From contig NZ_MRSV01000001.1 in assembly GCF_001909285.1 (NCBI RefSeq), forward strand, positions 577,331 to 641,330: 64,000 nt of DNA, written 5' to 3'. Under the pieces are notes generated by a model that ran no database searches, was not told the DNA's origin, and worked only from the letters and a program-made list of their open reading frames with translations. Positions 47,999 through 56,862 of the stretch are shown here, in pieces. Numbering within the stretch: position 1 is the first letter of the stretch; every line of letters begins with the position of its first letter. The translations under genes were made by a program, and so were the position numbers. This DNA is from Exiguobacterium profundum (GTDB lineage Bacteria; Bacillota; Bacilli; Exiguobacteriales; Exiguobacteriaceae).

Positions 47999-48608
47999 GC
48001 AGCTTCGCCTTTACTTTGTGTGTGGAACGACGGACGCGTCCGATTTGGTGGCGACCGTCAAAACGGCACTTCGATGTGGTGTGACATGTTTTCAATTTCG
48101 CGAAAAAGGTAAAGATGCATTGTATGGAGATAAAAAAGAAGCGATGGCAAGGACGCTCCAACGTCTGTGTCGAGAAACGGGTGTTCCGTTCATAATCAAC
48201 GACGACGTCGACTTGGCGCTCGCGATTGACGCGGATGGCATTCACGTCGGACAAGACGACTTACCTGCCAAACAGGTTCGAGAACGGCTAGGACCAGATA
48301 AATGGTTGGGGGTGTCTGTCCATACGATGGAGGAAGTCAGAACGGCTCTTCCATTTGCAGATTATGTCGGCATTGGTCCGATTCATGAGACGCAAAGTAA
48401 ACTGGATGCAGGACATGTGCGTGGCACGGAACTGATTCAACAAGTTCGCCATCACTATCCACTGCTTCCGATTGTGGGGATCGGAGGTATTCGTCCAGAG
48501 CATGTGCCTTCAATCATTCGTGACGGGGCAGACGGCGTTGCCGTCATTTCTGCCATTGCTTCTGCACCGGATGTAGCAACGGCTACCCGGCGTTTCGCTT
48601 GTCTCTGA
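47967..48608 (+). CDS. thiE: Thiamine phosphate synthase
   Basis: This 213-residue TIM-barrel ThiE joins HMP-PP and thiazole phosphate to thiamine monophosphate, the last step of this operon. It has CFQFREKGKDALYG, the pyrimidine-PP site FIINDDVDLALAIDADGIHV, GQDDLP, YVGIGPIHETQSK and PIVGIGGIRPEHV. The start is TTG 47967, six bases after AGAGGTGA; no ATG is placed as well. No thiC, thiG or thiF are nearby, so the operon looks like salvage. Confidence 0.94.
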   Translation: MTFCTKQALAKQLRLYFVCGTTDASDLVATVKTALRCGVTCFQFREKGKDALYGDKKEAMARTLQRLCRETGVPFIINDDVDLALAIDADGIHVGQDDLPAKQVRERLGPDKWLGVSVHTMEEVRTALPFADYVGIGPIHETQSKLDAGHVRGTELIQQVRHHYPLLPIVGIGGIRPEHVPSIIRDGADGVAVISAIASAPDVATATRRFACL

Positions 48609-48632
48609 ATTCATTTTTGAGGAGGAAGACAG

Positions 48633-49271
48633 ATGAACGTATTTGTAATCGGTGCAAACGGTCAAATTGGCCATCAATTGGTGGAGAAGTTACACAAGGA
48701 AGGAAAGCATCACGTCACGGCGATGGTGCGTAAAAAAAAACAACTCGAGGATTTTAAGTCAAAAGGGTACAATGCGGTACTCGGTGACCTCGAAGGTTCA
48801 GTAGATGATTTGCAAAAAGCGATTGATGGAATGGATGTTATCGTATTCGCGGCAGGTTCTGGTGGAAGTACTGGAGCAGACAAGACACTCTTGATCGACC
48901 TAGACGGTGCAGCGAAGAGTATCGAAGCAGCACAAGCGAACGGGAACATCAAACACTTCGTCATGGTCAGTGCCTTGAAAGCGGAGGATCGCTCAGCTTG
49001 GCCAGATTCGATGAAGCCGTACTACGTAGCGAAGCATCATGCAGATCGTTTACTCGAACAGAGTGGACTCACGTACACGATTGTTCGTCCGGGTGCATTG
49101 ACAGATGATGCGGGAACGGGCAAAGTGAACACGAAATTCGAGGGAAGTGGAGAGATCCCACGCGAAGACGTCGCATCATTCTTGGTGCATGTCCTTCATA
49201 ACCATTCAAACGTGCAGAACAAAGCAATTGATTTGATCAAAGGGGATACCCCAATCGAAGAAACGCTATAA
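48633..49271 (+). CDS. NAD(P)-binding SDR-like protein (YhfK type)
   Basis: This 212-residue protein has the atypical SDR fold with NAD(P) motif VIGANGQIGHQLVEKL, AAGSGG in the central strand and ALKAEDRSAWPDS, and the end YTIVRPGALTDD. It resembles B. subtilis YhfK and similar NmrA-like proteins of unknown function. It starts behind GAGGAGGA. A 9-A tract (48732-48740) is in the coding sequence. It is followed by a terminator. Confidence 0.88.
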   Translation: MNVFVIGANGQIGHQLVEKLHKEGKHHVTAMVRKKKQLEDFKSKGYNAVLGDLEGSVDDLQKAIDGMDVIVFAAGSGGSTGADKTLLIDLDGAAKSIEAAQANGNIKHFVMVSALKAEDRSAWPDSMKPYYVAKHHADRLLEQSGLTYTIVRPGALTDDAGTGKVNTKFEGSGEIPREDVASFLVHVLHNHSNVQNKAIDLIKGDTPIEETL

Positions 49272-49283
49272 GTGTGTGACATC

Positions 49284-49316
49284 AAAAACGGGATGAGAAA
49301 ACCATCCCGTTTTTTG
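49284..49316 (+). terminator. Terminator after the YhfK-like gene
   Basis: AAAACGGGATG and CATCCCGTTTT pair around AGAAAAC, followed by T residues. Confidence 0.85.
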
Positions 49317-49385
49317 TTGCGTTAAAGAGGGAAAAGAACGCAGGATAACGAAATAGAAGAATACGAACAGGTGAGGAGGTTCCGC

Positions 49386-50951
49386 ATGACCGAGATGTTC
49401 ATTTATCTGGCGGTCTATTTGTTGCCGTCATTTTTACTCGGCTTTTTAGCACTCGATTTCTTTCAACGAAATCCGAATAAAGTCGAGCATCGTTTGCTGA
49501 GCCTGTTTGTGTTCGGTTATTCGATGCTCTTCTTGGCTGAATTTGTCCGCCATCTATCGCCGATTGAATACAGTCCGGCACTCATTGCCTATTGGTTTGG
49601 GAACGCTGGGATTTTCATTTTTATCTTCTCTGTTCATTTCATATTAAGTATCACAGGCGTCGGCGCAAAGGCACCGAAGTGGTTGTATCCATGGGTCGTC
49701 TATTTACCATTGATTCCTGTTGTGTTGACGTATGTCCGTCAGGAGAATATCATCAACAGTCAACAGTTTGAACAAGTAGGCATTTGGATTTATCCTGAGT
49801 TCAACTCATCGTATTTAACTACGTTGACCGTCGGAAACATTTTTCATCTATTGATTATTGGTCTCATTTTTTATGCATTGAAGCGTGCGGAACGAAGAGA
49901 ACACCAACGCGTATTGCGCATGCTTTTTTGGACTGCAAATGCCGTACTAATATGGGATATTGTATTCGGCTACTTTCAATTTCGTGGGTTGATCCCACCC
50001 TATTCATACATGTATGGGGGGCTTGTTTGGGCGGTAGCATTGGTCGTTGCGATGAATCGTTTAGACTTCTTAACCTCTTATGTAAAACGATATGGGACAC
50101 TTTATAATTTAAATCCATCCGCCATCTTGTTGATTGACCCGGATGGGAGGGTGGAAAGTGCGAATCCGGCCGCACGCACGCTATTTCATACTGTCCGTGT
50201 CGTGAATGAACGGTTTATCGATTTGTTGCAAGAAAAGAAAAAAGCAGAGTGGATGGAACACTACAGCCAACATTTTCGGACACGTAAAAAGTTTATAGAG
50301 TTTGAAACGAAGATTATGACAAAGTCTGGGCAAGAGCTTTACGTCGTCATCGATGGTGATTTTGTCGATATCGACCGCACGATTCACGGGATGATTATCA
50401 TTCGGGATGTCCACTCGTTTAAAGAGGCCGAGCAAACAATCCGATTCTTTGCCTATCATGACCCACTGACGAAGCTGGCGAACCGACGTGCATTTTATGA
50501 ACGCGCAGACCAGGCGTTGCTTAGTTCCTCGATGCTGTCTTTATTGATTATTGATCTGGACGGTTTTAAAGCAGTCAATGATACGTACGGTCACCAGATT
50601 GGAGATTATTTCTTAACTCATTTGGGTGGATTGCTGGAAGCGTCGACACGAGACGTTGGCTTGGCCTCTCGTGTTGGCGGGGATGAGTTTTATATTTATT
50701 TAGTGGATCTAACAGAATCGGAAGTGCTTGCATTTATTCACGAACTTCAGATGACGTTAAATCAAAACCCTTACCACACGTCCGATGTGACGATTCCAAT
50801 CCGTGCGAGTATTGGGGTCAGTCATGCTCCCGACCAAGGAACAAATTTAGACACGTTGATCCATAAAGCGGATCAGGCGATGTATCAGATCAAGCAAAAA
50901 AAAAAAAATGATTACGCCATCTATGACGAGGCGTTACATGGTCCGAAATAA
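49386..50951 (+). CDS. Membrane diguanylate cyclase: 7TM histidine-kinase-type sensor, PAS, GGDEF
   Basis: This 521-residue protein has a seven-helix N-terminal sensor (about residues 1-230), a PAS domain (about 238-355; SAILLIDPDGRVESANPAAR) and a GGDEF domain (about 360-520). The active-site motif RVGGDEF is intact (GGDEF at 431-435), and DLDGFKAVNDTYGHQIGDYF precedes it, so it should make cyclic di-GMP from GTP. No RxxD inhibition site is seen. The start at ATG 49386 follows GAGGAGGT. A 13-A tract near the end encodes a Lys run. Confidence 0.92.
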   Translation: MTEMFIYLAVYLLPSFLLGFLALDFFQRNPNKVEHRLLSLFVFGYSMLFLAEFVRHLSPIEYSPALIAYWFGNAGIFIFIFSVHFILSITGVGAKAPKWLYPWVVYLPLIPVVLTYVRQENIINSQQFEQVGIWIYPEFNSSYLTTLTVGNIFHLLIIGLIFYALKRAERREHQRVLRMLFWTANAVLIWDIVFGYFQFRGLIPPYSYMYGGLVWAVALVVAMNRLDFLTSYVKRYGTLYNLNPSAILLIDPDGRVESANPAARTLFHTVRVVNERFIDLLQEKKKAEWMEHYSQHFRTRKKFIEFETKIMTKSGQELYVVIDGDFVDIDRTIHGMIIIRDVHSFKEAEQTIRFFAYHDPLTKLANRRAFYERADQALLSSSMLSLLIIDLDGFKAVNDTYGHQIGDYFLTHLGGLLEASTRDVGLASRVGGDEFYIYLVDLTESEVLAFIHELQMTLNQNPYHTSDVTIPIRASIGVSHAPDQGTNLDTLIHKADQAMYQIKQKKKNDYAIYDEALHGPK

Positions 50952-50993
50952 AGGGAAAATAGTTGTGTTTGATTATGGAGAGGAGGATGCAAC

Positions 50994-51443
50994 ATGTCAG
51001 AAAGACCATTAGTAACGATGCGCGCCGAAGGAGAAGCCGGAGGCGTTAAGACGACTGTGCGTGTAGGCGATCACACCCCATTTATCGTGGATGAGCCAGA
51101 ACGACTCGGTGGGACGAACAAGGGACCGAATCCACTCGAGTATCTTCTCGGTGCCCAGTCGTCCTGTACGACCATCATGATTGCCTATGCCGCCCAGGAT
51201 TTGAACTTTGAGTATGAAGGGGTCGAGTTTGTAACAGAAGGGACGCTCGATCCTCGAGGATTCCAAGGGATGGAAGGTGTCCGAACTTACTTTGAGTCGA
51301 CACATATGAAAATCGTATTGGATACGACCGAATCGGATGAGCGAATCGAAGCATTAAGGAAGGCTGTCGAGGCACGTTGTCCAATTCATAATCTCATGCA
51401 TGCAGCAGACGTAGCGATGACGGCAGAATGGACTCGAAAATAA
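50994..51443 (+). CDS. OsmC family protein
   Basis: This 149-residue OsmC/YhfA-like protein has the family's GGTNKGPNPLEYLLGAQSSC with the first reactive Cys, and the second Cys in EARCPIHNLMHAADV. OsmC proteins reduce organic hydroperoxides with thiol cofactors. A different group binds fatty acids, so the function here is only probable. It begins behind AGAGGAGGA, and a terminator overlaps the stop codon. Confidence 0.9.
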   Translation: MSERPLVTMRAEGEAGGVKTTVRVGDHTPFIVDEPERLGGTNKGPNPLEYLLGAQSSCTTIMIAYAAQDLNFEYEGVEFVTEGTLDPRGFQGMEGVRTYFESTHMKIVLDTTESDERIEALRKAVEARCPIHNLMHAADVAMTAEWTRK

Positions 51444-51469
51444 GGATGAGGGCAACCTCATCTTTTTTA
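51443..51469 (+). terminator. Terminator of osmC-like gene
   Basis: GATGAGG and CCTCATC pair around GCAA, followed by TTTTTT, beginning at the stop codon. Confidence 0.8.
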
Positions 51470-51505
51470 CATAGAAATCGTGAAAAGAGTACGGAGGGAA
51501 GACGA

Positions 51506-51949
51506 ATGCATCACCGACCGATGACGCGTGAATGGGCATGTCAAATTCAAGAATGGACCTATGAAGCTCCTTATGACTTCTATAATCAATCGCCTTCTGA
51601 AGAGGGAATCGCCGAGTTGATGACGTATCAGGTGATTGTAGAGGAGCATGAGCTGATTGGATTTTATTGCATCGGTTCCCCGGCTCAAGTGCCCAATTCG
51701 ACATATCCGTATTGTTTAGAATTTACGGATATCGGGTTGGGGATGCGACCCGATATGACGGGGAAAGGACATGGCCGATTGTTTGTGACGTACGTCATGG
51801 AGAGAGCGATGGAACGGGGCAAACCGCTTCGCTTGACCGTCGCCGCTTTTAACGAACGAGCGATTCATCTATACGATACGGTCGGATTTCGCACCATCAC
51901 ATCATTCGAGCGGAATGGTACCCCGTTTAAAGTGATGGTGCGCGATTAA
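51506..51949 (+). CDS. GNAT family N-acetyltransferase
   Basis: This 147-residue GNAT has the acetyl-CoA motif GLGMRPDMTGKGHGRLFVTY and motif B NERAIHLYDTVGFRTITSF. The N-terminal part (IQEWTYEAPYDFYNQS) resembles Bacillus YkkB/YwnH-type proteins. Substrate unknown. ATG 51506 is preceded by GGAGGG; the frame upstream runs back into the osmC-like gene without a site. Its end overlaps the convergent DUF4385 gene by four bases. Confidence 0.85.
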   Translation: MHHRPMTREWACQIQEWTYEAPYDFYNQSPSEEGIAELMTYQVIVEEHELIGFYCIGSPAQVPNSTYPYCLEFTDIGLGMRPDMTGKGHGRLFVTYVMERAMERGKPLRLTVAAFNERAIHLYDTVGFRTITSFERNGTPFKVMVRD

Positions 51950-52392
51950 CCATATTGTTTTTGATGTGCCTTTTTACGTCGTAAATAATCCTCATCGGCA
52001 CGAAGTTGATCCCAATACGTTTTGAAGATGCGAGCAGACTCTGCCTTCTCTTCGTCGATTTCGCGCTCATGGAGGTCACCGTCTTCTTTATATTTACGAC
52101 CGCCTTTATAATTGGCATAGCGTCGGGCCCGCGTGTAGCCCATTTGGATGAACTTTCGGGCCATGTCCATCCCGACGAAATCGTCATTCGCGCGATACGC
52201 TTCAAACAATTCCATAATTTCTTCAGCAGATTGCTTCGCAATCTCGGGCGTCTTGAATCGCCAATGTGGCAAAATCTCACTTTTATACGGTTCGACGAGT
52301 AGTACGCCTTGTTCGCCACGCCCGACCCGATACAATTCGGGTTGTTGTCGGAAGTCGATTTCATCGAAGTTTAAGTCATAATCAAATGGCAT
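51946..52392 (-). CDS. DUF4385 domain-containing protein
   Basis: This 148-residue protein is almost wholly a DUF4385 domain: FDEIDFRQQPELYRVGRGEQ, GVLLVEPYKSEILPHWRFKT, DDFVGMDMARKFIQMGYTRA and RRYANYKGGRKY. The function is unknown; the strong conservation of charged and aromatic residues suggests an enzyme or nucleic acid-binding role. ATG 52392 is seven bases after GAGGAGGA, better spaced than the ATG two codons before it. Confidence 0.9.
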   Translation of the reverse strand: MPFDYDLNFDEIDFRQQPELYRVGRGEQGVLLVEPYKSEILPHWRFKTPEIAKQSAEEIMELFEAYRANDDFVGMDMARKFIQMGYTRARRYANYKGGRKYKEDGDLHEREIDEEKAESARIFKTYWDQLRADEDYLRRKKAHQKQYG

Positions 52393-52466
52393 GTTCATTC
52401 CTCCTCGCCTAACGTTTCCCATTAGGTCGGTGGAGAAAACAACTTGAAGGAAAAGGACGGGTTGAT

Positions 52467-53009
52467 ATGATCACTCTAGAGACAGAACGATTGATTTTAC
52501 GGGCATTTACGTTAAAAGACGCAGAAGATATGTATCATTATGCAAAAGATGAACGAGTCGGACCGATGGCTGGTTGGGCACCCCATGAATCGATTGAAGA
52601 AACAAGGGACGTCATTCAACTGTTTATCGAGGAAGCAGATGTATGGGCCATCGTCTTGAAAGAGACTGGGCAAGTAATCGGTAGCATCGGGTTACACGAC
52701 CGAAGACCAGACCCTTCGATTCAACATGAGGCACAGCGTGAGATTGGTTATGTGCTCAGTCCAGACAATTGGGGGAATGGTTACGCGCCGGAAGCCGTTC
52801 AGGCGATGATTCGATTTGGGTTCGAAGCGTTAGGGTTAGAGCGGATTTGGTGCGGCTACTTCAGCTTCAATGACCAATCGCGACGCGTCGTTGAAAAGTC
52901 TGGATTCACTTATGCGTTTACAAAACAACAGGAATTGACCCGGCTCGATGGACGAACGGTAGAATGTCTCGTCTATGTTCAACTAAATCCTACGTTCTCT
53001 ACACATTGA
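52467..53009 (+). CDS. GNAT family N-acetyltransferase (RimJ/RimL-like)
   Basis: This 180-residue GNAT has the RimJ-type start LETERLILRAFTLKDAEDMY, the motif IGYVLSPDNWGNGYAPEAVQ and the end FNDQSRRVVEKSGFTYAF. Such proteins acetylate N-terminal or side-chain amines of proteins or small molecules. The substrate is unknown. It is a single gene with a terminator overlapping its end. Confidence 0.88.
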   Translation: MITLETERLILRAFTLKDAEDMYHYAKDERVGPMAGWAPHESIEETRDVIQLFIEEADVWAIVLKETGQVIGSIGLHDRRPDPSIQHEAQREIGYVLSPDNWGNGYAPEAVQAMIRFGFEALGLERIWCGYFSFNDQSRRVVEKSGFTYAFTKQQELTRLDGRTVECLVYVQLNPTFSTH

Positions 53010-53032
53010 AGCACGATTTCAATGTGTTTTTT
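53001..53032 (+). terminator. Terminator overlapping the GNAT stop codon
   Basis: ACACATTGAA and TTCAATGTGT pair perfectly around GCACGAT, followed by TTTTTC. Confidence 0.85.
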
Positions 53033-53052
53033 CATGAAATCTTAAAAATCTC

Positions 53053-53100
53053 TTGATATGTAACCGGTTACACATTAAGATGGTTTTGTAAGCGTTTCCA
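53053..53100 (+). promoter_or_regulatory. rbs operon promoter, RbsR operator and cre-like site
   Basis: TTGATA (53053-53058) and TAAGAT (53076-53081) are 17 bases apart. The perfect palindrome TGTAACCGGTTACA (53059-53072), a LacI-family type operator, fills the spacer. TGTAAGCGTTTCCA (53087-53100) follows and matches the cre consensus TGWAANCGNTNWCA except one base. Repression by RbsR and by CcpA is inferred. Confidence 0.75.
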
Positions 53101-53116
53101 GAACGGAGGATGTCAA

Positions 53117-54094
53117 ATGGCGACCATCAAACAAGTAGCAAAACATGCGAACGTCTCAGTGGCGACCGTATCACGCGTTATGAATAAAAGCGGATATGTG
53201 AGCGAAGAGGCGAAAGAAGCGGTCGAAAAGGCGATTGCGGAACTGAATTACGCGCCGAACCGAGTTGCTCGTTCGCTCTATAAAAAATCGTCGAATTTGA
53301 TTGGACTTATCATGCCAGATATCACGAACCCGTTCTTTCCACAGCTGGCTCGGGCGATTGAGGATGTCGCCAATCAACATGGGTATCAAGTCGTCTTATG
53401 TAACACGGATGAACAACTTAAAAAAGAACAGACGTATTTAGTCGCCTTGCAAACGATGCACGTCGATGGCCTGATTATTACAACAAATCATTCGCACAAT
53501 CCGAATTATGAGACGTTGGATTTACCGATGGTCGCACTAGACCGAATCGTAAAAGCGGGGATCGACGCCGTTGTATCAGATGGATATGAGGGTGGAAAGT
53601 TGGCGGCCGACACGCTGTTACAACGTGGTGCGACACGACTGGCACACATTGCCGGACCGGATCATCTCAAAACGGTCAAACGCCGAACCGAAGGATTTGT
53701 CGAAGTAGCGGGAGAGAAGCTCGTCGGGATGACCGAGTCCACGTTCACGTTCAAAGACGCCTTGAAAGCGTCCCAAGAGCTGTTCGACCATGCTTGGCCA
53801 TTCGATGGCATTTTCGCAGCGAACGATGTGATTGCAGCCGCCGTATTACAGGAAGCAGTCCGTCGAGACATTCGTGTCCCAGAAGAGCTACAGGTCATCG
53901 GATATGACGGGATCGAATTAGGCGAGATGACGTCTCCGCCGCTGACGACCATCGTCCAGCCTATCTATGAGATGGGGCGAGTGGCGACAGAACGATTGCT
54001 CGATTTGATTGAGAAAAAAGACACGCGACCGAAAGAGATGTTATTACCGGTCACGTTACTTGAAAGACACACGACAAAGCGGAAGGAGAGATAA
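53117..54094 (+). CDS. rbsR: LacI family ribose operon repressor
   Basis: This 325-residue LacI/GalR protein starts with the HTH ATIKQVAKHANVSVATVSRV and the hinge LNYAPNRVARSLYKKSSN, followed by a periplasmic-binding-protein-like sugar domain (IGLIMPDITNPFFPQLARAI, FAANDVIAAAVLQEAV, RVPEELQVIGYDGIELGEM). It heads rbsKDACB and its likely operator is the palindrome in its own promoter. ATG 53117 is behind GGAGGATG. Confidence 0.95.
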   Translation: MATIKQVAKHANVSVATVSRVMNKSGYVSEEAKEAVEKAIAELNYAPNRVARSLYKKSSNLIGLIMPDITNPFFPQLARAIEDVANQHGYQVVLCNTDEQLKKEQTYLVALQTMHVDGLIITTNHSHNPNYETLDLPMVALDRIVKAGIDAVVSDGYEGGKLAADTLLQRGATRLAHIAGPDHLKTVKRRTEGFVEVAGEKLVGMTESTFTFKDALKASQELFDHAWPFDGIFAANDVIAAAVLQEAVRRDIRVPEELQVIGYDGIELGEMTSPPLTTIVQPIYEMGRVATERLLDLIEKKDTRPKEMLLPVTLLERHTTKRKER

Positions 54095-54097
54095 AGA

Positions 54098-54982
54098 ATG
54101 AAACGCATTGTTGTCATTGGCAGTATATCGATGGATCTTGTCGTCACATCCGACAAACGGCCACAAGCCGGAGAAACGGTCATCGGTGAGTCGTTCCGCA
54201 CCGTTCCAGGGGGAAAAGGTGCGAACCAAGCGGTCGCTGCCTCCAAATTAGGCGGCACTGTTCAGATGGTCGGTTGCGTGGGAAGTGATCCGTTCGGTCA
54301 ACAGGTTGTTGAAAACTTCAAACGACACGATGTCGATGTCACGCATGTTCAGATCATACCGGAGGAAGTGACGGGTACGGCCCATATCGTAGTAGCAGAA
54401 GGGGATAATTCGATTGTCGTCGTCCAATCGGCGAACAAACGAGTCGTTTTCACGGATGAGGAGCTCGAACATTTTCTCGACGAGCAGGCGTTCGTGCTCC
54501 TGCAACTCGAAATTCCAATCGAGACGGTAAAACAAGTGACCGCTTACTGTAAAGAGAAAGGGATTCCGGTGCTACTCAATCCGGCACCGTCTCAACCGCT
54601 TCCACCAGAAGTGATTGAGGACGTCACGTATTTAACGCCGAACGAACATGAATGCCGTGACTTATTCAACGGAATGTCCGTAGATGATGTTCTCAAACGT
54701 TATCCGAACAAGTTACTCGTCACGGAAGGCGTCCATGGCGTTCGATTCCATGACGGACGAGACGTCCGTCATGTGCCAGCCATCCGAGCAAACGTCGTCG
54801 ACACAACGGGAGCAGGTGACACGTTCAACGGTGCACTTGCTGTCTCCCTCATCGAACAAGACGATTTGGAGACGGCCGTACGGTTTGCCGTAGTCGCATC
54901 CGGCATGAGTGTCGAAGGCTTCGGTGCACAAGGTGGTATGCCGACACGACAAGATGTACAACAACGATTGGAGCGCGTGTGA
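54098..54982 (+). CDS. rbsK: Ribokinase
   Basis: This 294-residue PfkB-family ribokinase phosphorylates ribose to ribose-5-phosphate in the cytoplasm. It has VVIGSISMDLVVTSDKRPQA, the first PfkB signature GGKGANQAVAASKLGG, the NPAPS stretch and the second signature DTTGAGDTFNGALAV with catalytic Asp. It sits three bases after rbsR and shares one base with rbsD. Confidence 0.96.
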   Translation: MKRIVVIGSISMDLVVTSDKRPQAGETVIGESFRTVPGGKGANQAVAASKLGGTVQMVGCVGSDPFGQQVVENFKRHDVDVTHVQIIPEEVTGTAHIVVAEGDNSIVVVQSANKRVVFTDEELEHFLDEQAFVLLQLEIPIETVKQVTAYCKEKGIPVLLNPAPSQPLPPEVIEDVTYLTPNEHECRDLFNGMSVDDVLKRYPNKLLVTEGVHGVRFHDGRDVRHVPAIRANVVDTTGAGDTFNGALAVSLIEQDDLETAVRFAVVASGMSVEGFGAQGGMPTRQDVQQRLERV

Positions 54983-55371
54983 TGAAAAAACAAGGAATTT
55001 TGAATAGTCATTTAGCAAAAATCTTTGCCGACCTCGGGCATACGGATCGCGTCGTCATCGCCGATTGTGGGCTACCGATTCCAGACGGGGTCAAGCGGGT
55101 CGATCTTAGTCTCCGCATCGGAGAACCTTCCTTTCTTGAGGTGCTCGATGTCGTCGAATCAGATTTGGTCGTAGAGCGCATCACGATTGCTGAGGAAATC
55201 CTCACACACAACTCGACGATTGCGGATTCACTGAAAGAACGGTACACGAGCATCGACATGTGTTCGCATGAAGACTTCAAACGGGAGGTCGCAAAAGCGA
55301 AAGTGGTCATTCGAACTGGGGAAGCGACACCTTACGCAAACGTCATCTTACATGCCGGGGTCATTTTTTAA
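54982..55371 (+). CDS. rbsD: D-ribose pyranase
   Basis: This 129-residue RbsD interconverts the pyranose and furanose forms of ribose so that ribokinase can use it. It begins KKQGILNSHLAKIFADLGHT with the active-site His, followed by ADCGLPIPDGVKRVDLSL and the ending TGEATPYANVILHAGVIF. The ATG at 54982 shares a base with the rbsK stop. Length is normal. Confidence 0.96.
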   Translation: MKKQGILNSHLAKIFADLGHTDRVVIADCGLPIPDGVKRVDLSLRIGEPSFLEVLDVVESDLVVERITIAEEILTHNSTIADSLKERYTSIDMCSHEDFKREVAKAKVVIRTGEATPYANVILHAGVIF

Positions 55372-55382
55372 GGGGGGATTCG

Positions 55383-56861
55383 ATGCATATTCAGTTGAAA
55401 GGCATCCATAAGTCGTTCGGGCCAGTCTCCGTCTTAAAAGGAGTCGATTTCGAACTGTTGCCTGGAGAGATTCATGCCCTTATGGGCGAGAACGGGGCCG
55501 GGAAGTCGACATTGATGAAGGTGATGACCGGTCTGTATGCACAGGATGAAGGCGAGATTCTCATCGACGGCGCGAAACGTCAATTCAAGCACCCAAAAGA
55601 AGCGGAGCAAGAAGGCATCGCCTTCATCCATCAGGAGCTCAATATCTTACCGGAGATGACGGTGACAGAAAATCTGTTTTTAGGTCGAGAACTGACGGGA
55701 CCGTTCGGGATGGTCAAACAGCAGGAAATGACCAGACGTGCCCGAGAATACTTGGCTGAATTGAACGTGTTCATGGATGTCGATGAAGTGGCGCGCAATT
55801 TGTCGGTCGGTCAGCAACAGATGATTGAGATTGCCAAGGCGCTCATGACGGATGCGAAGGTCATCGTCATGGATGAACCGACGGCCGCCTTGACGGATCG
55901 TGAAATCCAGGCACTCTTCGCAGTGTCACGGGCCTTACGTGATCAAGGTGTGTCCATCATCTATATCTCACACCGAATGGAAGAAATTTTTGACTTATGT
56001 GTTCGGATCACGGTACTTCGGGATGGACAATCCATTTCGACTCGCATGATTCAAGACACCTCATTTGAGGAAACGGTGCGCGATATGGTCGGTCGTGAGA
56101 TTGGAGAACGCTATCCGACGCGTACCGCTACACTTGGGGACGTCGTGATCGAGGTGGATGATTTAATAGGTAACCGGTTCCACAACGTATCGTTCAACGT
56201 TCGTGCCGGAGAAATCGTTGGGTTTTCTGGATTGATGGGAGCGGGGCGTACCGAGGTGATGCGTGCGCTATTCGGAGCAGACACCCACAAAGGGGGAGTC
56301 ATTAAACTGAATGGGAAACCGATTCGAATCAAGACCCCAGCCGACGCCATCGAGCACGGTATCGCGTTTTTGACAGAGGACCGAAAAGGAGAGGGCTTAC
56401 TCCTCGATTTCTCGCTAAGAGAAAACCTGTCGCTCCCGACACTTGATAAACGAGCAAAAGGATCGGTCATCTCGAAGCAACAGGAGGAGACGTTCGCCGA
56501 GACAAAAAAACAAAAATTGCGGGTCAAACATCATTCGATGGAAAAAAAAGTGAAGTCGCTGTCTGGTGGGAATCAACAGAAGGTTGTGCTCGGTAAATGG
56601 TTAGGTGTCGAACCGGACGTCTTGATTTTGGATGAACCAACCCGAGGCGTCGACGTCGGTGCTAAGAAAGAGATTTACAATATCATGAGTGATCTCGCGG
56701 AATCAGGTGTCGCCATCATCATGGTCTCTTCTGATTTACCGGAAGTGCTTGGGATGAGTGATCGGATCGTCGTCATGCGGGAAGGTGTCGTAACCGGAAC
56801 GCTCACGAAAGAAGAGGCGACAAAAAAAAAAGTAATGACGTATGCGACAGGAGGGCAATGA
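55383..56861 (+). CDS. rbsA: Ribose ABC transporter, ATP-binding protein
   Basis: This 492-residue protein carries two ABC domains. The first has Walker A GENGAGKST, signature LSVGQQQM and Walker B VIVMDEPTAALT. The second has the degenerate Walker A LMGAGRTEVM as usual in RbsA/MglA, with LSGGNQQKVVLGKWLG and LILDEPTRGVDVG intact. It energises the RbsC pore for ribose uptake. The 3' end has a 10-A run (56822-56831). It starts behind AAGGGGGG. Confidence 0.96.
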   Translation: MHIQLKGIHKSFGPVSVLKGVDFELLPGEIHALMGENGAGKSTLMKVMTGLYAQDEGEILIDGAKRQFKHPKEAEQEGIAFIHQELNILPEMTVTENLFLGRELTGPFGMVKQQEMTRRAREYLAELNVFMDVDEVARNLSVGQQQMIEIAKALMTDAKVIVMDEPTAALTDREIQALFAVSRALRDQGVSIIYISHRMEEIFDLCVRITVLRDGQSISTRMIQDTSFEETVRDMVGREIGERYPTRTATLGDVVIEVDDLIGNRFHNVSFNVRAGEIVGFSGLMGAGRTEVMRALFGADTHKGGVIKLNGKPIRIKTPADAIEHGIAFLTEDRKGEGLLLDFSLRENLSLPTLDKRAKGSVISKQQEETFAETKKQKLRVKHHSMEKKVKSLSGGNQQKVVLGKWLGVEPDVLILDEPTRGVDVGAKKEIYNIMSDLAESGVAIIMVSSDLPEVLGMSDRIVVMREGVVTGTLTKEEATKKKVMTYATGGQ

Positions 56862-56862
56862 T

